Positions 1 to 10,509 are shown, numbered from the stretch's first letter. The stretch is 64,000 nucleotides of DNA from Ferruginibacter yonginensis (GCF_042651465.1 NZ_JBHSCZ010000001.1:1-64000); one strand, 5' to 3'. The notes: generated by a model not told the origin, from the sequence alone. Translations and numbers: made by a program.

Positions 1-1
1 C

Positions 2-304
2 AATATCAACAGTGCTACTGTAAAGGTGGCGGCGGTGGTTACAGCAACAAAACAAGGCGTAAGTATATACCCTAACCCTGTTGTAGGTGACAACATCAAT
101 GTTCACTTTAACGGGCAACCATTAGGTGAATATCAAATAAGTATTTACAATGCGGTAGGGCAAATGTTACATCAACAAACTTTAAAAATAAATAACAACC
201 AACAGCTCACAACCATCACTATACCTCATTTGGCTACTGGATCATACGAATTAAAATGGGTAGGGGCTGATGCTAAAATAAACACCGTACCATTTATGAA
301 ATAA
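2..304 (+). CDS. T9SS cargo protein, C-terminal fragment (cut by left edge)
   Basis: The reading frame is open from base 2 and runs to the TAA at 302-304, so this is the last 100 or so residues of a larger gene that starts outside the window. It holds the end of a strand-rich domain and then a type A T9SS sorting domain, recognised by YPNPVVGDN followed by a β-sandwich ending near GSYELKW and a short basic tail. The domain directs a periplasmic protein through the type IX translocon, where it is normally removed. The sequence closely matches the end of the next gene (561-3773), so the two are paralogs. A TTG/ATG start inside this frame is not credible because the homology continues upstream of it. 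Confidence 0.85.
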   Translation, partial: NINSATVKVAAVVTATKQGVSIYPNPVVGDNINVHFNGQPLGEYQISIYNAVGQMLHQQTLKINNNQQLTTITIPHLATGSYELKWVGADAKINTVPFMK

Positions 305-327
305 ATAAAATTCAATGTAGGTGTATG

Positions 328-360
328 AAACGAATACTGTTTAGTGTTCGTTTTTTTTTT
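328..360 (+). terminator. Rho-independent terminator after the first T9SS gene
   Basis: An inverted repeat AACGAA...TTCGTT with a weak inner stem is followed directly by ten T residues, 25 bases after the stop codon at 304. The rest of the 305-560 gap shows only AT-rich sequence and a small inverted repeat CCTTC/GAAGG at about 504-521. Confidence 0.7.
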
Positions 361-560
361 ATGGGTTTTATCTTAAAAAAAATGTAATCAGCAAGTGACG
401 CAAACTATTCTGTAAATGTATTATTACTTAATTAAGGTATTTACACAATATAACAAACAACATAGCGTTAGTATTAATACGATAGTGTGTAATCGTATTT
501 TAACCTTCGTGAAAATGAAGGTGATTGTAGTGGTCTGTCAATTATTAAAAATAAAACTCC

Positions 561-3500
561 ATGAGAAAAATTTTAATAATCGCCGCTCTAGTAAGTTTCC
601 AACAAACAAATGTATGGGCACAGTTGCCTATTGCCTACTATGATTTTGAAAACAATAGTACCCGTACTACGATGGATCTTAATGCAGAATTAGCAGTGAA
701 TAGTGCAACGAGCATTACATCTCCCACAACAATTACACAAACAGCCGGTGCTGGTACTTACTATGGTGGTAGTGCCAATGGCAGTGCATCTAATATCAGC
801 AATTTAATTACGTTGCTCACAGGTGACCCTGGTGCTGCGGCTGCAACATCTTACCAACAATTTGATGTAAATACCAGCGGCTTTCAACAAATTAGTCTTT
901 CGTTTAGCTACAAGCAAGGGGGTATTGCCGCCTTATCAAACCCATTTGTTTCAGCAGGCTACAGTGTTGATGGTGGTAGTACATGGACGAGCTTGAACCT
1001 TGCATTAAGTTATAGCACCAGCTGGAATGTACTGAGCAATGCTGCATTGGGTAGCAACGCTAATAATACTACGGTCACTATTCGCATTTACCAATATGTG
1101 AGTGGGTTGGTATCACTCACCCCTAATTTTTCAATTGATAATATTATTGTTGGTGCAGGTGCAACGCATACAGGTAAAACATTTGTATCGCTTAGTGAAA
1201 CGGCTATTTATACTGGGTTTACATCGGGCAGTACAGGTAGTATTTTTAATAGGGGTTCATTTAATGTATCAGGTGCAGGTGCTGCATTAACATTGGGTAG
1301 CAATATGGCTTTTGGTTCGGGTAGTACTTTAACAGTTGAAACAGGTACTTCACTCATCACCAATAACGGTTCAGTTGTTAATGCGGTAACTGGTGCAGGT
1401 AATGTAACATTACAAGCAGGTGCTTATTTGTATATCAGTAGTACAGCAGGTTTATCAACCACCGCAAGTACGGGCAATATACAAGTCACCGGTAGCCGTA
1501 TTTTAGCAGCAGGCGCTCATTATGTATACAACAACCCTTTAAGTGCAGCACAGGCTACGGGTAATAACTTACCAGTTAGTATTAGCGGCAGTGTAATCAT
1601 TAACAACAGCAATGGGGTAACGTTAACAAATGTTACCACTATAGCCAACGGTGGTTTGTTACATTTATTAGATGGCGCTTTTACCAATACCGTTGGTTTA
1701 ACTATTGCGGCTGGTGCAACCATTAACAGGGCCAACGGAAGTTTAACGGCTTACCCAACATTTGGTAATGGCATGTATTTAACATACAGCGGTGCTAATG
1801 CCGTTAATACAGGTTTTGAGGCACCCAATGTAACGACGGCTTTGGCAGATGTAACCCTTCAAAAAACGAATGCTACTGATATAGTAACTGTAACCAATCC
1901 CATATGGATCAATGATAATCTTTACCTCAACAAGGGTGTATTGAGGGTGCAAAATACTACTGTAACCTTGCGTTCTACCGCCACAAATACTGCAAGGGTA
2001 GCGCCAATTGTAGCTACTGATGCTAGTATTGGTTATGTAGGAACAGGGCAGTTCGCTATTGAACGTTATTTGTTTGCCAAAAAAGCATGGCGTTTTATTG
2101 CCACACCTATACAGGCCGCTGATGCGACCACTATTTACGCAGCTTGGCAAGAAAATGGTTCGATGGCTTCCACCGGTTATGGTACCCAAATTACAGGTCC
2201 GGTTACAGCGATAGGGGTTGATCAAATTACGCCAAGGTCATCTATTAAATATTTTGATGGGGCTACTAATAATTTTATTGATGTATTAAATACTGGCAAT
2301 CCAATTTATAACAGTCGTGGTTATTTTGTATTTGTAAGGGGTGATCGTAGTATCAATACAAGTGGCACTACAGGCGCTACTACATTGCGTTTGCAGGGTA
2401 AATTATTTACAGGTACACAATCTTACAGCATACCTGCTAACCAATTTTTATCAGTGGGTAATCCCTATGCATCGAGGCTCAACATCAAACAAGCTTTTGA
2501 AAATACGGGTAGTGGTGGTTTGGTCAATGCCTTTACAGTTTGGAACCCCAACAATGCTGGCTCATACAATGTAGGGGCATATGAAACTTATATTAGGGAT
2601 ATAAGTACTGGCAACTATTTGCTCAATGGTAGTGGTGCTATGAAAAATGATATTGAAAGCGGACAAGCATTTATGGTACAAGCCACTGGTAGCACGGGTA
2701 ATTTTAGTGTAGCTGAAGTAGATAAAAATAGTGGCAGTGCATTGGTTAGTAAAGGCGTTATGGCCCGTACAGATGTTGTTGTACCAGCATTGGCTATTCA
2801 ATTATTAACCAATGATGTTGCTGGCACAAGTTATATCGCCGATGGGGTATTGCTGAACTTTGATGCTGGTTTTAGCACAGCTATTGATGCAATGGATGTG
2901 CGTAAAATATTTAACAGTGCCGATAATATTGCTATTAAAAACGGTACTAACAATTTAGTAGTGGAGCGAAGGCCTCATATAACCGTAAACGACACTATAC
3001 AATTAATGGTTTCGGGCTTAAGAGTAGCGCATTATCAACTTAACATTGCTCCAACTGCATTACCATATCCGGGTTTACAAGCAATATTAAAAGATAAGTT
3101 TACGGGTATTGATCACATTGTTAGTGTTACCAACATTACCGATATTGGGTTTGATGTAACCAGCAACCCACAAAGCTACGCAAGTGATCGTTTTATGATG
3201 GTGTTTAGGTTGTTACCACCCACTCAAATTACGAGCATAACGGCAGAGCGTTTTGGTAATGAAACAGTACAAGTGGTTTGGCAAACCATCAACGAAAATA
3301 ATATGGATTATTATGAGCTACAACGCAGTACTGATAGCATCAACTTTACCAGTATTGGTTCCCAAATAGCATCTGCCAATAACATGGGTACACCTTATTA
3401 TATCATTAACGATGCCACTGCCAGTAGGGGTGATAATTGGTACCGAGTGGTGGGACATTTATTAATAAGCAATACTATTAACAGCACAACAGTAAAAGTT

Positions 3501-3773
3501 GCAGCAGCAGCACCAATTGCCCAAAGTATGGGTGTGTACCCTAACCCGGTGGTAGGAGATAATATTCATGTACGTTTTAACAGACAAGCTATGGGTGATT
3601 ATCAAATTAATATTTACAATGCTGTGGGGCAGCTTATTCACCATCAGGCACTCAGCATTAGCAACGTACAACAAGCCACTACTATAACAATTCCTCAACT
3701 AGCTAAAGGTAAATATGAGTTGATATTGGTTGGTAATGATGGTAAAAAGCAGAACGTCCAATTCATTAAATAG
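561..3773 (+). CDS. T9SS type A sorting-domain surface protein, 1070 aa
   Basis: A signal peptide occupies residues 1-20 (MRKILII...VWA, cleaved before Q21). Residues 21-200 look like a β-sandwich domain and 200-490 are Gly/Thr/Ser/Asn-rich strand repeats of the kind that form β-helices in adhesins. Residues of about 493-900 form a conserved block (RYLFAKK.WR, GYFVFVRGDR, VWNPN..GSYNVG, ESGQAF) shared with the two downstream paralogs. A fibronectin-III-like stretch (ITAERFGNETVQVVWQT..N..YYELQRS) follows. The type A T9SS sorting domain begins near residue 988 at GVYPNPVVGDN. It is inferred to be an exported, cell-surface or secreted protein. No enzyme active site was recognised, so an adhesive or structural role is only a guess. 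Confidence 0.85.
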   Translation: MRKILIIAALVSFQQTNVWAQLPIAYYDFENNSTRTTMDLNAELAVNSATSITSPTTITQTAGAGTYYGGSANGSASNISNLITLLTGDPGAAAATSYQQFDVNTSGFQQISLSFSYKQGGIAALSNPFVSAGYSVDGGSTWTSLNLALSYSTSWNVLSNAALGSNANNTTVTIRIYQYVSGLVSLTPNFSIDNIIVGAGATHTGKTFVSLSETAIYTGFTSGSTGSIFNRGSFNVSGAGAALTLGSNMAFGSGSTLTVETGTSLITNNGSVVNAVTGAGNVTLQAGAYLYISSTAGLSTTASTGNIQVTGSRILAAGAHYVYNNPLSAAQATGNNLPVSISGSVIINNSNGVTLTNVTTIANGGLLHLLDGAFTNTVGLTIAAGATINRANGSLTAYPTFGNGMYLTYSGANAVNTGFEAPNVTTALADVTLQKTNATDIVTVTNPIWINDNLYLNKGVLRVQNTTVTLRSTATNTARVAPIVATDASIGYVGTGQFAIERYLFAKKAWRFIATPIQAADATTIYAAWQENGSMASTGYGTQITGPVTAIGVDQITPRSSIKYFDGATNNFIDVLNTGNPIYNSRGYFVFVRGDRSINTSGTTGATTLRLQGKLFTGTQSYSIPANQFLSVGNPYASRLNIKQAFENTGSGGLVNAFTVWNPNNAGSYNVGAYETYIRDISTGNYLLNGSGAMKNDIESGQAFMVQATGSTGNFSVAEVDKNSGSALVSKGVMARTDVVVPALAIQLLTNDVAGTSYIADGVLLNFDAGFSTAIDAMDVRKIFNSADNIAIKNGTNNLVVERRPHITVNDTIQLMVSGLRVAHYQLNIAPTALPYPGLQAILKDKFTGIDHIVSVTNITDIGFDVTSNPQSYASDRFMMVFRLLPPTQITSITAERFGNETVQVVWQTINENNMDYYELQRSTDSINFTSIGSQIASANNMGTPYYIINDATASRGDNWYRVVGHLLISNTINSTTVKVAAAAPIAQSMGVYPNPVVGDNIHVRFNRQAMGDYQINIYNAVGQLIHHQALSISNVQQATTITIPQLAKGKYELILVGNDGKKQNVQFIK

Positions 3774-3782
3774 CGCTGCTTT

Positions 3783-4079
3783 TTGAACGCTCATTTCAGT
3801 CATGTATATGATGTTTTCGATACTGTAAAAGACGATTTCGCTACTGTAAATGATGTTTTCGGTAATGTAAATGATGTTTTCGATGCTGTAAATGATGCTT
3901 TCGATGCTGTAAATGATGCTTTCGATACTGTAAAAGACGATTTCGCTACTGTAAATGATGTTTTCGGTAATGTAAATGATGTTTTCGATGCTGTAAATGA
4001 CGTTTTCGGTGCTCCAAATGATGATTTAAGTACTATAAACATTGATTTCTTAGCTGCAAATGATGTTTTCGGGGCTTAA
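3783..4079 (+). repeat. 21-bp minisatellite, open in frame on both strands
   Basis: About 13 imperfect copies of a 21-bp unit of the form TGTAAATGATGTTTTCGATGC lie directly after the T9SS gene. A higher-order period of 105 bp (five units) is visible: GATACTGTAAAAGACGATTT recurs at 3819 and 3924. On the + strand the array encodes heptads of the form VNDVFDA in a 98-residue frame whose start is a TTG at 3783. On the - strand it encodes heptads of the form KTSFTAS in an 80-residue frame (3800-4042). Neither frame has a signal peptide or a recognised domain, so I list the array as a repeat rather than a gene. The heptad spacing of V and F would suit a short amphipathic or coiled-coil-like chain if it were translated. 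Confidence 0.85.
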
Positions 4080-4404
4080 ATATTCATTACATATCGTATG
4101 TTACCATTGTTCTGCCTTGTGAAAATCCCTCCAATAACCACTGTTTCGCTATTTGCAATCAACTGCATTTCGGCTGTTGCAAACGTATACGTTAATAAAT
4201 ATGCTGTTTTTTGTGCATAATTAATGATTCCTTCATATGGTAAAAAGTAGTTGTACTAAGTAAAAAAGCTACATTTGTACACCCGATACCTATAAAAATT
4301 CAATTCCTTCTTAATCCTTTATTTGTTTTGATGTACTAACTGTAGGTTAAGCCTATGGAGCGTTGTATTGTTTTGGAGAACCGTTCAATTTAATTATTCA
4401 TATT
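4080..4404 (+). other. Intergenic region with a promoter, no gene seen
   Basis: The 325 bases between the minisatellite and the next T9SS gene contain no credible coding region. The only element I can support is the TTG/TAnnTTTG promoter at 4251-4277, which would leave a leader of about 120 bases. Confidence 0.5.
4251..4277 (+). promoter_or_regulatory. Bacteroidota-type promoter for the 2017-aa T9SS gene
   Basis: A TTG at 4251-4253 and a TACATTTG at 4270-4277 match the Bacteroidota -33 (TTG) and -7 (TAnnTTTG) elements, with a spacing of 16 bases. That is slightly shorter than usual. It lies about 128 bases upstream of the start at 4405. Confidence 0.5.
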
Positions 4405-7400
4405 ATGAAGGTATTTTTTACAAAAAAAACAAGTATTGTTTTAATTTTTGTGTTGGGTTTGTTGGGAAGTAGTTGGGGACAAGTGACAATAGCCTCACAA
4501 GATTTTGAGACTACACCTGCTACACCTACACTTACTTTTACTAACACTAATGGTGCAAATTCAACTGGAACAAATGGTGCAGGAAGACCGGCTAACTCTA
4601 GTTTGTTTGTGAGTGGCTCAAGAGGGTGGCAAGTGTTAAACGCAACTTCTACATTAACTTTTGCAAATCAATCTTTAGCTGGTTATACTAACTGTTTTGT
4701 TGATTTTAGATTAGCAGGTATGAATGCTAATACAACTGTAAATGGTATAGATGGGGCAGATTTAATTACAGTTTTTATTAGTGTAGATGGTGGAACTACA
4801 TATTCAAGCGAACTAACAATTGGGGGTTCTGCAGCTAATCAATTTTGGGATTTTACTTCAACTGGAAGTACATCTATAACATATGATGGAAATAATACTC
4901 CAACTGCTGTAACTGTTACAACTGGAGCAACCGCAATTACTACCGCAACAATCAATATTCCAAATGTAAACTCTCAGGTAAGGGTAAGAATTTCTATGTT
5001 AAACAATTCTGCCGATGAACGTTGGGTAATTGACGATGTTAGAATTAGAGGTACAGTTGCCAATGCAGCACCCACAGCAAGTGCTGTTGCAATAACAGGT
5101 ACAACTGTGGTTGGTCAAACTTTAACGGGTAGTTATACTTATGCAGATGCTGAAGGCAATACTGAGGGTACTTCAACATTTAAATGGTACAGGGCTAATG
5201 ATGTAGCTGGTACTGGTGAGGTAGCTATTGCAGGTGCAACTGCTACTACCTATACACTTACAGGTGCTGATTTGAATAAATTTATACGTTTCAGTGTTGT
5301 ACCTGTAGCTACTACTGGTACGCTCACAGGTGTTGAAACATTTAGTGGTAGGGTAGGTCCTGTAACCTCCAATAACAACAGTACCGCTACTATTACAGTA
5401 GCAAGTGGTTTTACTGCAACGCCCAATGTACCTTATATAAATTTTGTAGGTACGAATGTATTGCCTACTAGTCATGAGTTAGCCCGTTTTAGTTTAAATG
5501 ATGTTGCTGGTGCTACAGATGACGGTTTGACAACCACTTTAACGGCATTGACCCTGAGTTTGAGCAACAGTGCACAAATTGAAAGGGTAGCTCTATATGA
5601 TGATGCTAATACTGAAATTCAAGAAATAGCTGCTGCCGCTACCTTAAATTTTACCGGTCTAAATATTGTTGCACCATCTGGTAGTAATATTAATTTTAGC
5701 GTAAGGGTTACGTATAAAGCAGCTGTTACTGATAATGTACAAAACCAAGTGGTTATAACAAGTGCTACTGCAAATACTGCAGGTACTGTTTTTGCCGCAG
5801 CTGATGCTGGTGGTGCAGCATCATCTATTGCTGTTGATGATAATAGAATTGAAGTATTAGCAACTCAGTTAAGTTTTGTAACAAACACTTCCAACGTAAA
5901 TGTGAATGTGGCAATGGCACCGTCTCCAAGTATAAGGGCTATTGATGCACAGTCAAATATCGATTTAGATTTTGTAAATGCCATCAGTGTAACACAATCT
6001 GGAAGTAGTTTTGCTGCAGGGGCCACTACAAGTGTAAATGCGGTTAGTGGTGTGGCTACATTTAGTAATTTGATATTTAATATTCCAGCTACTGGTGTTA
6101 TAATCAATGGTACGGCCATTGGCTTAACTACAACCCCTAATAGCAACCCTTTTAATGTTAGTTTGGTAACGTTGGCTACTGATTTTTTTAGAAGTAATTC
6201 TAATAATACTGGCAATGGTGGGGCATGGTCAACGGCTAGTAATTGGCAATCCTCTAGTGATAATGTAACATGGATAACTGCTACTGCAACTCCAACCAGT
6301 ACTGCTAATTCTATTACAATAAGAAGTGGTCATAATATTGATATAACAGCAACTGTAAACGCTGATCAATTAATAATAGAATCGGGTGCAAGTTTACGTT
6401 TTAGTGGAGGTAATTTTACTTTAGCTGATGGTACGGGTACAGATATGGTAGTTAATGGAACTTTTAACAGAACTACTGCTAATACATTTATTGTTTCTGG
6501 TACCATTACAGTTAATTCAGGTGCAACTTATATACATGCAACTAATGGTTCAAGTATACCCACAGCTACTTGGGATGTAGGTAGTAATTTGAACATTACT
6601 GGTATGACAACTACTGCGCCAACAGGTTTTGGTCAAGTTTTTGGAAATGTAAATTGGAATTGTAGTGGACAAACCAATTTTGCTATTATTGGCAATAATG
6701 GGGCTTTTAATCCAAAAGGTCTGATGACAGTATCTAATACTGGAACAAGAGTAATTGAATTAGAAAGTGATGGTTTAGGAAGTACTTACAACTTTGATGG
6801 CGGTTTAACTATCAATGGTGGAACTTTTGTAGTAAGTTATGGTAGTTCTGGATTTGCAGTGCAAGAAGCATTGTTAAATATAAATGGTAATTTAATCGTA
6901 AGTGGTACAGGTAAATTTGATATTGCTCAAGGTCCTGGTAATATAGCTACTTTTGGATATGGTGCTAGTGTAAAAATAACTGGCGATATAACAATTACAA
7001 GTTCAGCAACAGAGGCTATAACAGCAACTGCAACAAATAATTATGGATACATTTATTTTGATGGTGGAACTTTTAATCACAATTATGTTAGAACGAGTAC
7101 TGTAGCATCAAGTTATGTTGATTATGAGGTATCAACTGGTAACACATTGGTACTACAAAATAATATGCAGTTGTTTTCTGCTTCTACAACGCTTTATGAT
7201 AATCTTTTTGTTTACGGTACATTAAATACACTTACCAATGCGGTGGTACAATCATCGGGTACAGCTTCTAGATTTGCCGTGTTTAGTGGTGGTACTATCA
7301 TCACTGCTAACACAGGTGGTTTGGTTGGAGCCGTTGCTGTTGGTGGTGCAAAAACGTACACAGCAGGTGCTAATTATGTATTTAATGGTAATACCACCAC

Positions 7401-10400
7401 ACCATTTCCTCCTACGGCATCAGCATTTGGTAGTCCGGCTAGTTTGGTATTTAATGCTTTGGTTACTTCTAACCGTGCAACTAGTATTACTGTTTCAGGT
7501 AATATCGATATATCTACTAATGCATCATTCACATTAAGCCCAACAAGTAATAATATTTCATTAGGAGGAATAATGACTATTGCTTCTGGAGGCACATTTG
7601 ATAACAATGGTGAAAACCAAATCACTAATGGTGGCGGTAGTATCATTGTTAACGGAAGGTTTATAACAAGAGATGTACAAGGTTTTACTGGTACAAATAC
7701 TGCTGTACCAACAGTACCCGTTACATTAAATGTTGGTAGTACTGTTGAATATGCGTTTAATGGTAACCAAGCTGTTACTACTAGATCTGATTATCAAAAC
7801 ATTGATATTACAAACGGAGGTAGTAAAACTACCAATAATGCTATTACGCCTATTGCTGGAACTGTGAAAGTGAATGCTGGTGCTACTTTAGATGTAGGTA
7901 CCAATACCTTTGGGGGTGGAAGTACTAACTTAACATTGGTTACTACGGGTAAATTTATTAATGGGGGCAGTGGTGTTAAGCCCGATATAGGGGGAAACTA
8001 TAATTTAGGTATTGGCAGTACTGTTGAATTTATGGGTACATCTGCTACACAAGTAAGGGTGGCCCCTTCATATTATAATATGATTGTTAGTGGCAGCAAT
8101 GTTTCAACAAGTACTGCAACCGCTACATTGATGTTTCAATCAGGGGGAAGTTTTACTGTAACAAATACAGGTAATTTTAAAGTACGTAATACAGATGGTT
8201 TTAGTGGTAGTACTAATACCGCTGTAAACAGCAATAACAGTCCTTCGATTGTTTTAGCAACGGGTAGTACAATAGAGTACGTGGAAAATAGCAATCAAGC
8301 TATCACCAATGCCCTTCCATATCAAAATATTATATTGAGTGGTGCAGGTACTAAAACTGCACCGGCTGGCACTTTAACAGTGTTGGGTAATTTTACTAAA
8401 AATAATGCGGCTTCGGTATTCAATGCAAATGGTGGTACAGTGGCTTTTAATGGAACGGGTGCACAAGTATTTGCAAGTACCAATACACCATCAACCATTA
8501 AAACAGCTACAACCTTTTATGATGTAAATATTGGTAATACTGTAGGCGGTTTACGTATTGATGCTGATAGTATGAATATAGAAAATAGTCTTACCCTTGG
8601 TGCTGCTGCTAAACTTGATTTGGGTACCGGGTATGTTATTTTAAAATCAACGGCAGCTAAAACAGCCTTTGTAGCCCCTGTGTTAGGTGGTGCTACTATC
8701 AGTTACTCAGGTGTGGGTCGTTTTGAAATAGAGCGTTATTTATTCGCCAAAAAATCATGGCGTTCATTAGCAACACCTATTGATCCAACAGACCCTACTA
8801 CGGTTACACAGGCTTGGAGGGAAAATGCAAGTGCATTGACTTCAACGGGGTATGGAACTCAAATATCTGGTCCGGCTACTTATGTTGGTACAGATCAAAC
8901 TACTGTAAGGGGTTCATTAAAAAGTTTTGATATGAACTTGGGTGATTTTGTTGAAGTTACTAATATGGATGCAACACCTATTTACAATCGTTCGGGTTAT
9001 TTTGTGTTTGTACGTGGCGATAGGGCTGTAAGTACTACAGGTACAACTGGTGCTACTACTTTACGTATGAAAGGTAAGTTATTAGTAGGTACGCAAACTT
9101 ACACAGTGGCTGGCGATAAGTTTTTATCAGTTGGTAACCCATTTGCGGCACGTATTGATATGAAACAAGCGATTGCCAATACCAGAACCGGCGGTATGGT
9201 AGAAGCATTTACGGTGTGGAACCCTAATAGTCCGGGTAGCTATAATGTAGGTGCTTATCAGACTTATATTAAAGATTTGAGCACAGGCGATTATAAATTA
9301 AATGGCATTGGTGCGGTGAATAATTTTGTAGAAAGTGGACAGGCTGTATTTATACAAGCAATTGGTGCCACAGGAAGTTTTGCCATTGGTGAGGGTGATA
9401 AAGTAAGCGGCAGTAGTTTGGTAAGTAGGGGTGAAGTTGCATCAAGAACGGGTGTAACGGTACCTACTTTAGATATTGCTTTGAACACCAACGATGTAAA
9501 CGGAAGCTCGTTTACTGCAGATGCTACCTTGGTGAACTTTGGCAATTTTAATGATGGTATAGATGTAATGGATGTTAAGAAAACATTCAATACCGCTGAT
9601 AATATTGCTATTAAAGCCAATAATCAATATTTGGTAGCAGAACGTAAAACCATGCCGCAAGCCAATGATACCATCTTTTTACACATAGCCAGTTTACGTA
9701 CCACTAATTATAGTTTTGAAATCAATCCTTCTTTATTAGGTGGTTTAGGATTAGAGGCTTTGTTGATTGATCGCTTCTTAGGTACTAGTACGCCTGTTAG
9801 TCTAACTGATGTAAGTACCATCAATTTTACCACCACAGCCGATGCCGCTAGTAAAGCTAATAATCGTTTTGCCATTGTATTTAAACCAGCAGCGGTATTG
9901 CCAGTAACTTTCACAACCATTACAGCAGAAAGGGATGGTGGAAGCAAACAAATAGCCGTTAAGTGGCATGTTTCAACAGAATTAAATATCAATCGTTATG
10001 AAGTAGAACGTAGTGCAACTGGTACTAACTTCATTACGCTAGGCAATACAAATCCTACTAATAATACAGGTAGTGCAGCCACTTATGTTTATCATGATGC
10101 GGCACCTTTGGCAGCTACTAATTATTATAGAGTAAAAGCGATTAGTAATAACGGTGCAGTGCAATACAGTGCGGTTGTGAAAGTAGCAGCTTTACCAATA
10201 GCTAATGGTTTTGTGGTGTACCCTAACCCAGTGGTAGGTAACACTATTAACTTACAAGCGAACCAAGTAACAAAGGGTGCTTATAGTGTACAATTGGTAA
10301 ATGCAACCGGACAAATTGTTTACAAAGGGGCCATCAATATTAATAGCGATCAACAATCGACGAGTATTGCTTTGGACGCAGCAACAGCTCCGGGTAAATA

Positions 10401-10458
10401 TACGTTGGTGTTGGTAGGTGCGGATGGGAAAGTGAGTGTGGGAGTAGTGGTGCGATAA
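4405..10458 (+). CDS. Giant T9SS type A sorting-domain surface protein, 2017 aa
   Basis: The start at 4405 is preferred over an in-frame TTG at 4363 because it gives a clean signal peptide (MKVFFTKK...GSSWG, cleaved before Q26). Residues of about 30-218 form a β-rich domain. Residues of about 219-321 are an Ig-like domain with GSYTYADAEGN and TFKWYRA. Residues of about 600-1430 are long Gly/Thr/Asn-rich repeats (GGTF, SGGTI, NGTFN, GSTVEY) typical of right-handed β-helix passengers. From about residue 1434 the protein is the same module as its two neighbours (RYLFAKKSWRSLATPIDPTD, GYFVFVRGDRAV, VWNPNSPGSYNVG), followed by a FnIII-like segment and a type A T9SS sorting domain from about residue 1935 (VVYPNPVVGN). 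It is inferred to be secreted and surface-attached. The function of the β-helix is unknown and no catalytic site was recognised. Confidence 0.85.
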   Translation: MKVFFTKKTSIVLIFVLGLLGSSWGQVTIASQDFETTPATPTLTFTNTNGANSTGTNGAGRPANSSLFVSGSRGWQVLNATSTLTFANQSLAGYTNCFVDFRLAGMNANTTVNGIDGADLITVFISVDGGTTYSSELTIGGSAANQFWDFTSTGSTSITYDGNNTPTAVTVTTGATAITTATINIPNVNSQVRVRISMLNNSADERWVIDDVRIRGTVANAAPTASAVAITGTTVVGQTLTGSYTYADAEGNTEGTSTFKWYRANDVAGTGEVAIAGATATTYTLTGADLNKFIRFSVVPVATTGTLTGVETFSGRVGPVTSNNNSTATITVASGFTATPNVPYINFVGTNVLPTSHELARFSLNDVAGATDDGLTTTLTALTLSLSNSAQIERVALYDDANTEIQEIAAAATLNFTGLNIVAPSGSNINFSVRVTYKAAVTDNVQNQVVITSATANTAGTVFAAADAGGAASSIAVDDNRIEVLATQLSFVTNTSNVNVNVAMAPSPSIRAIDAQSNIDLDFVNAISVTQSGSSFAAGATTSVNAVSGVATFSNLIFNIPATGVIINGTAIGLTTTPNSNPFNVSLVTLATDFFRSNSNNTGNGGAWSTASNWQSSSDNVTWITATATPTSTANSITIRSGHNIDITATVNADQLIIESGASLRFSGGNFTLADGTGTDMVVNGTFNRTTANTFIVSGTITVNSGATYIHATNGSSIPTATWDVGSNLNITGMTTTAPTGFGQVFGNVNWNCSGQTNFAIIGNNGAFNPKGLMTVSNTGTRVIELESDGLGSTYNFDGGLTINGGTFVVSYGSSGFAVQEALLNINGNLIVSGTGKFDIAQGPGNIATFGYGASVKITGDITITSSATEAITATATNNYGYIYFDGGTFNHNYVRTSTVASSYVDYEVSTGNTLVLQNNMQLFSASTTLYDNLFVYGTLNTLTNAVVQSSGTASRFAVFSGGTIITANTGGLVGAVAVGGAKTYTAGANYVFNGNTTTPFPPTASAFGSPASLVFNALVTSNRATSITVSGNIDISTNASFTLSPTSNNISLGGIMTIASGGTFDNNGENQITNGGGSIIVNGRFITRDVQGFTGTNTAVPTVPVTLNVGSTVEYAFNGNQAVTTRSDYQNIDITNGGSKTTNNAITPIAGTVKVNAGATLDVGTNTFGGGSTNLTLVTTGKFINGGSGVKPDIGGNYNLGIGSTVEFMGTSATQVRVAPSYYNMIVSGSNVSTSTATATLMFQSGGSFTVTNTGNFKVRNTDGFSGSTNTAVNSNNSPSIVLATGSTIEYVENSNQAITNALPYQNIILSGAGTKTAPAGTLTVLGNFTKNNAASVFNANGGTVAFNGTGAQVFASTNTPSTIKTATTFYDVNIGNTVGGLRIDADSMNIENSLTLGAAAKLDLGTGYVILKSTAAKTAFVAPVLGGATISYSGVGRFEIERYLFAKKSWRSLATPIDPTDPTTVTQAWRENASALTSTGYGTQISGPATYVGTDQTTVRGSLKSFDMNLGDFVEVTNMDATPIYNRSGYFVFVRGDRAVSTTGTTGATTLRMKGKLLVGTQTYTVAGDKFLSVGNPFAARIDMKQAIANTRTGGMVEAFTVWNPNSPGSYNVGAYQTYIKDLSTGDYKLNGIGAVNNFVESGQAVFIQAIGATGSFAIGEGDKVSGSSLVSRGEVASRTGVTVPTLDIALNTNDVNGSSFTADATLVNFGNFNDGIDVMDVKKTFNTADNIAIKANNQYLVAERKTMPQANDTIFLHIASLRTTNYSFEINPSLLGGLGLEALLIDRFLGTSTPVSLTDVSTINFTTTADAASKANNRFAIVFKPAAVLPVTFTTITAERDGGSKQIAVKWHVSTELNINRYEVERSATGTNFITLGNTNPTNNTGSAATYVYHDAAPLAATNYYRVKAISNNGAVQYSAVVKVAALPIANGFVVYPNPVVGNTINLQANQVTKGAYSVQLVNATGQIVYKGAININSDQQSTSIALDAATAPGKYTLVLVGADGKVSVGVVVR

Positions 10459-10479
10459 TTAGTATTTACATATTAATAA

Positions 10480-10509
10480 GGCGTTCATTTTAAATGAGCG
10501 CCTTTTTTT
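10480..10509 (+). terminator. Rho-independent terminator after the 2017-aa gene
   Basis: The stem GGCG.TCATTT/AAATGA.GCGCC is followed by seven T residues, 22 bases after the stop codon. It separates the T9SS gene from the repeat array that follows. Confidence 0.8.

Noticed and set aside
416..643. Open frame overlapping the start of the 1070-aa gene
   Set aside because: It overlaps the signal peptide of the T9SS gene in another frame and encodes no recognisable domain.
3800..4042. Antisense frame of the 21-bp minisatellite as an 80-aa protein gene
   Set aside because: Any repeat with a unit length divisible by three that lacks stops stays open. There is no promoter or homology I can show, so it is kept only as a finding.
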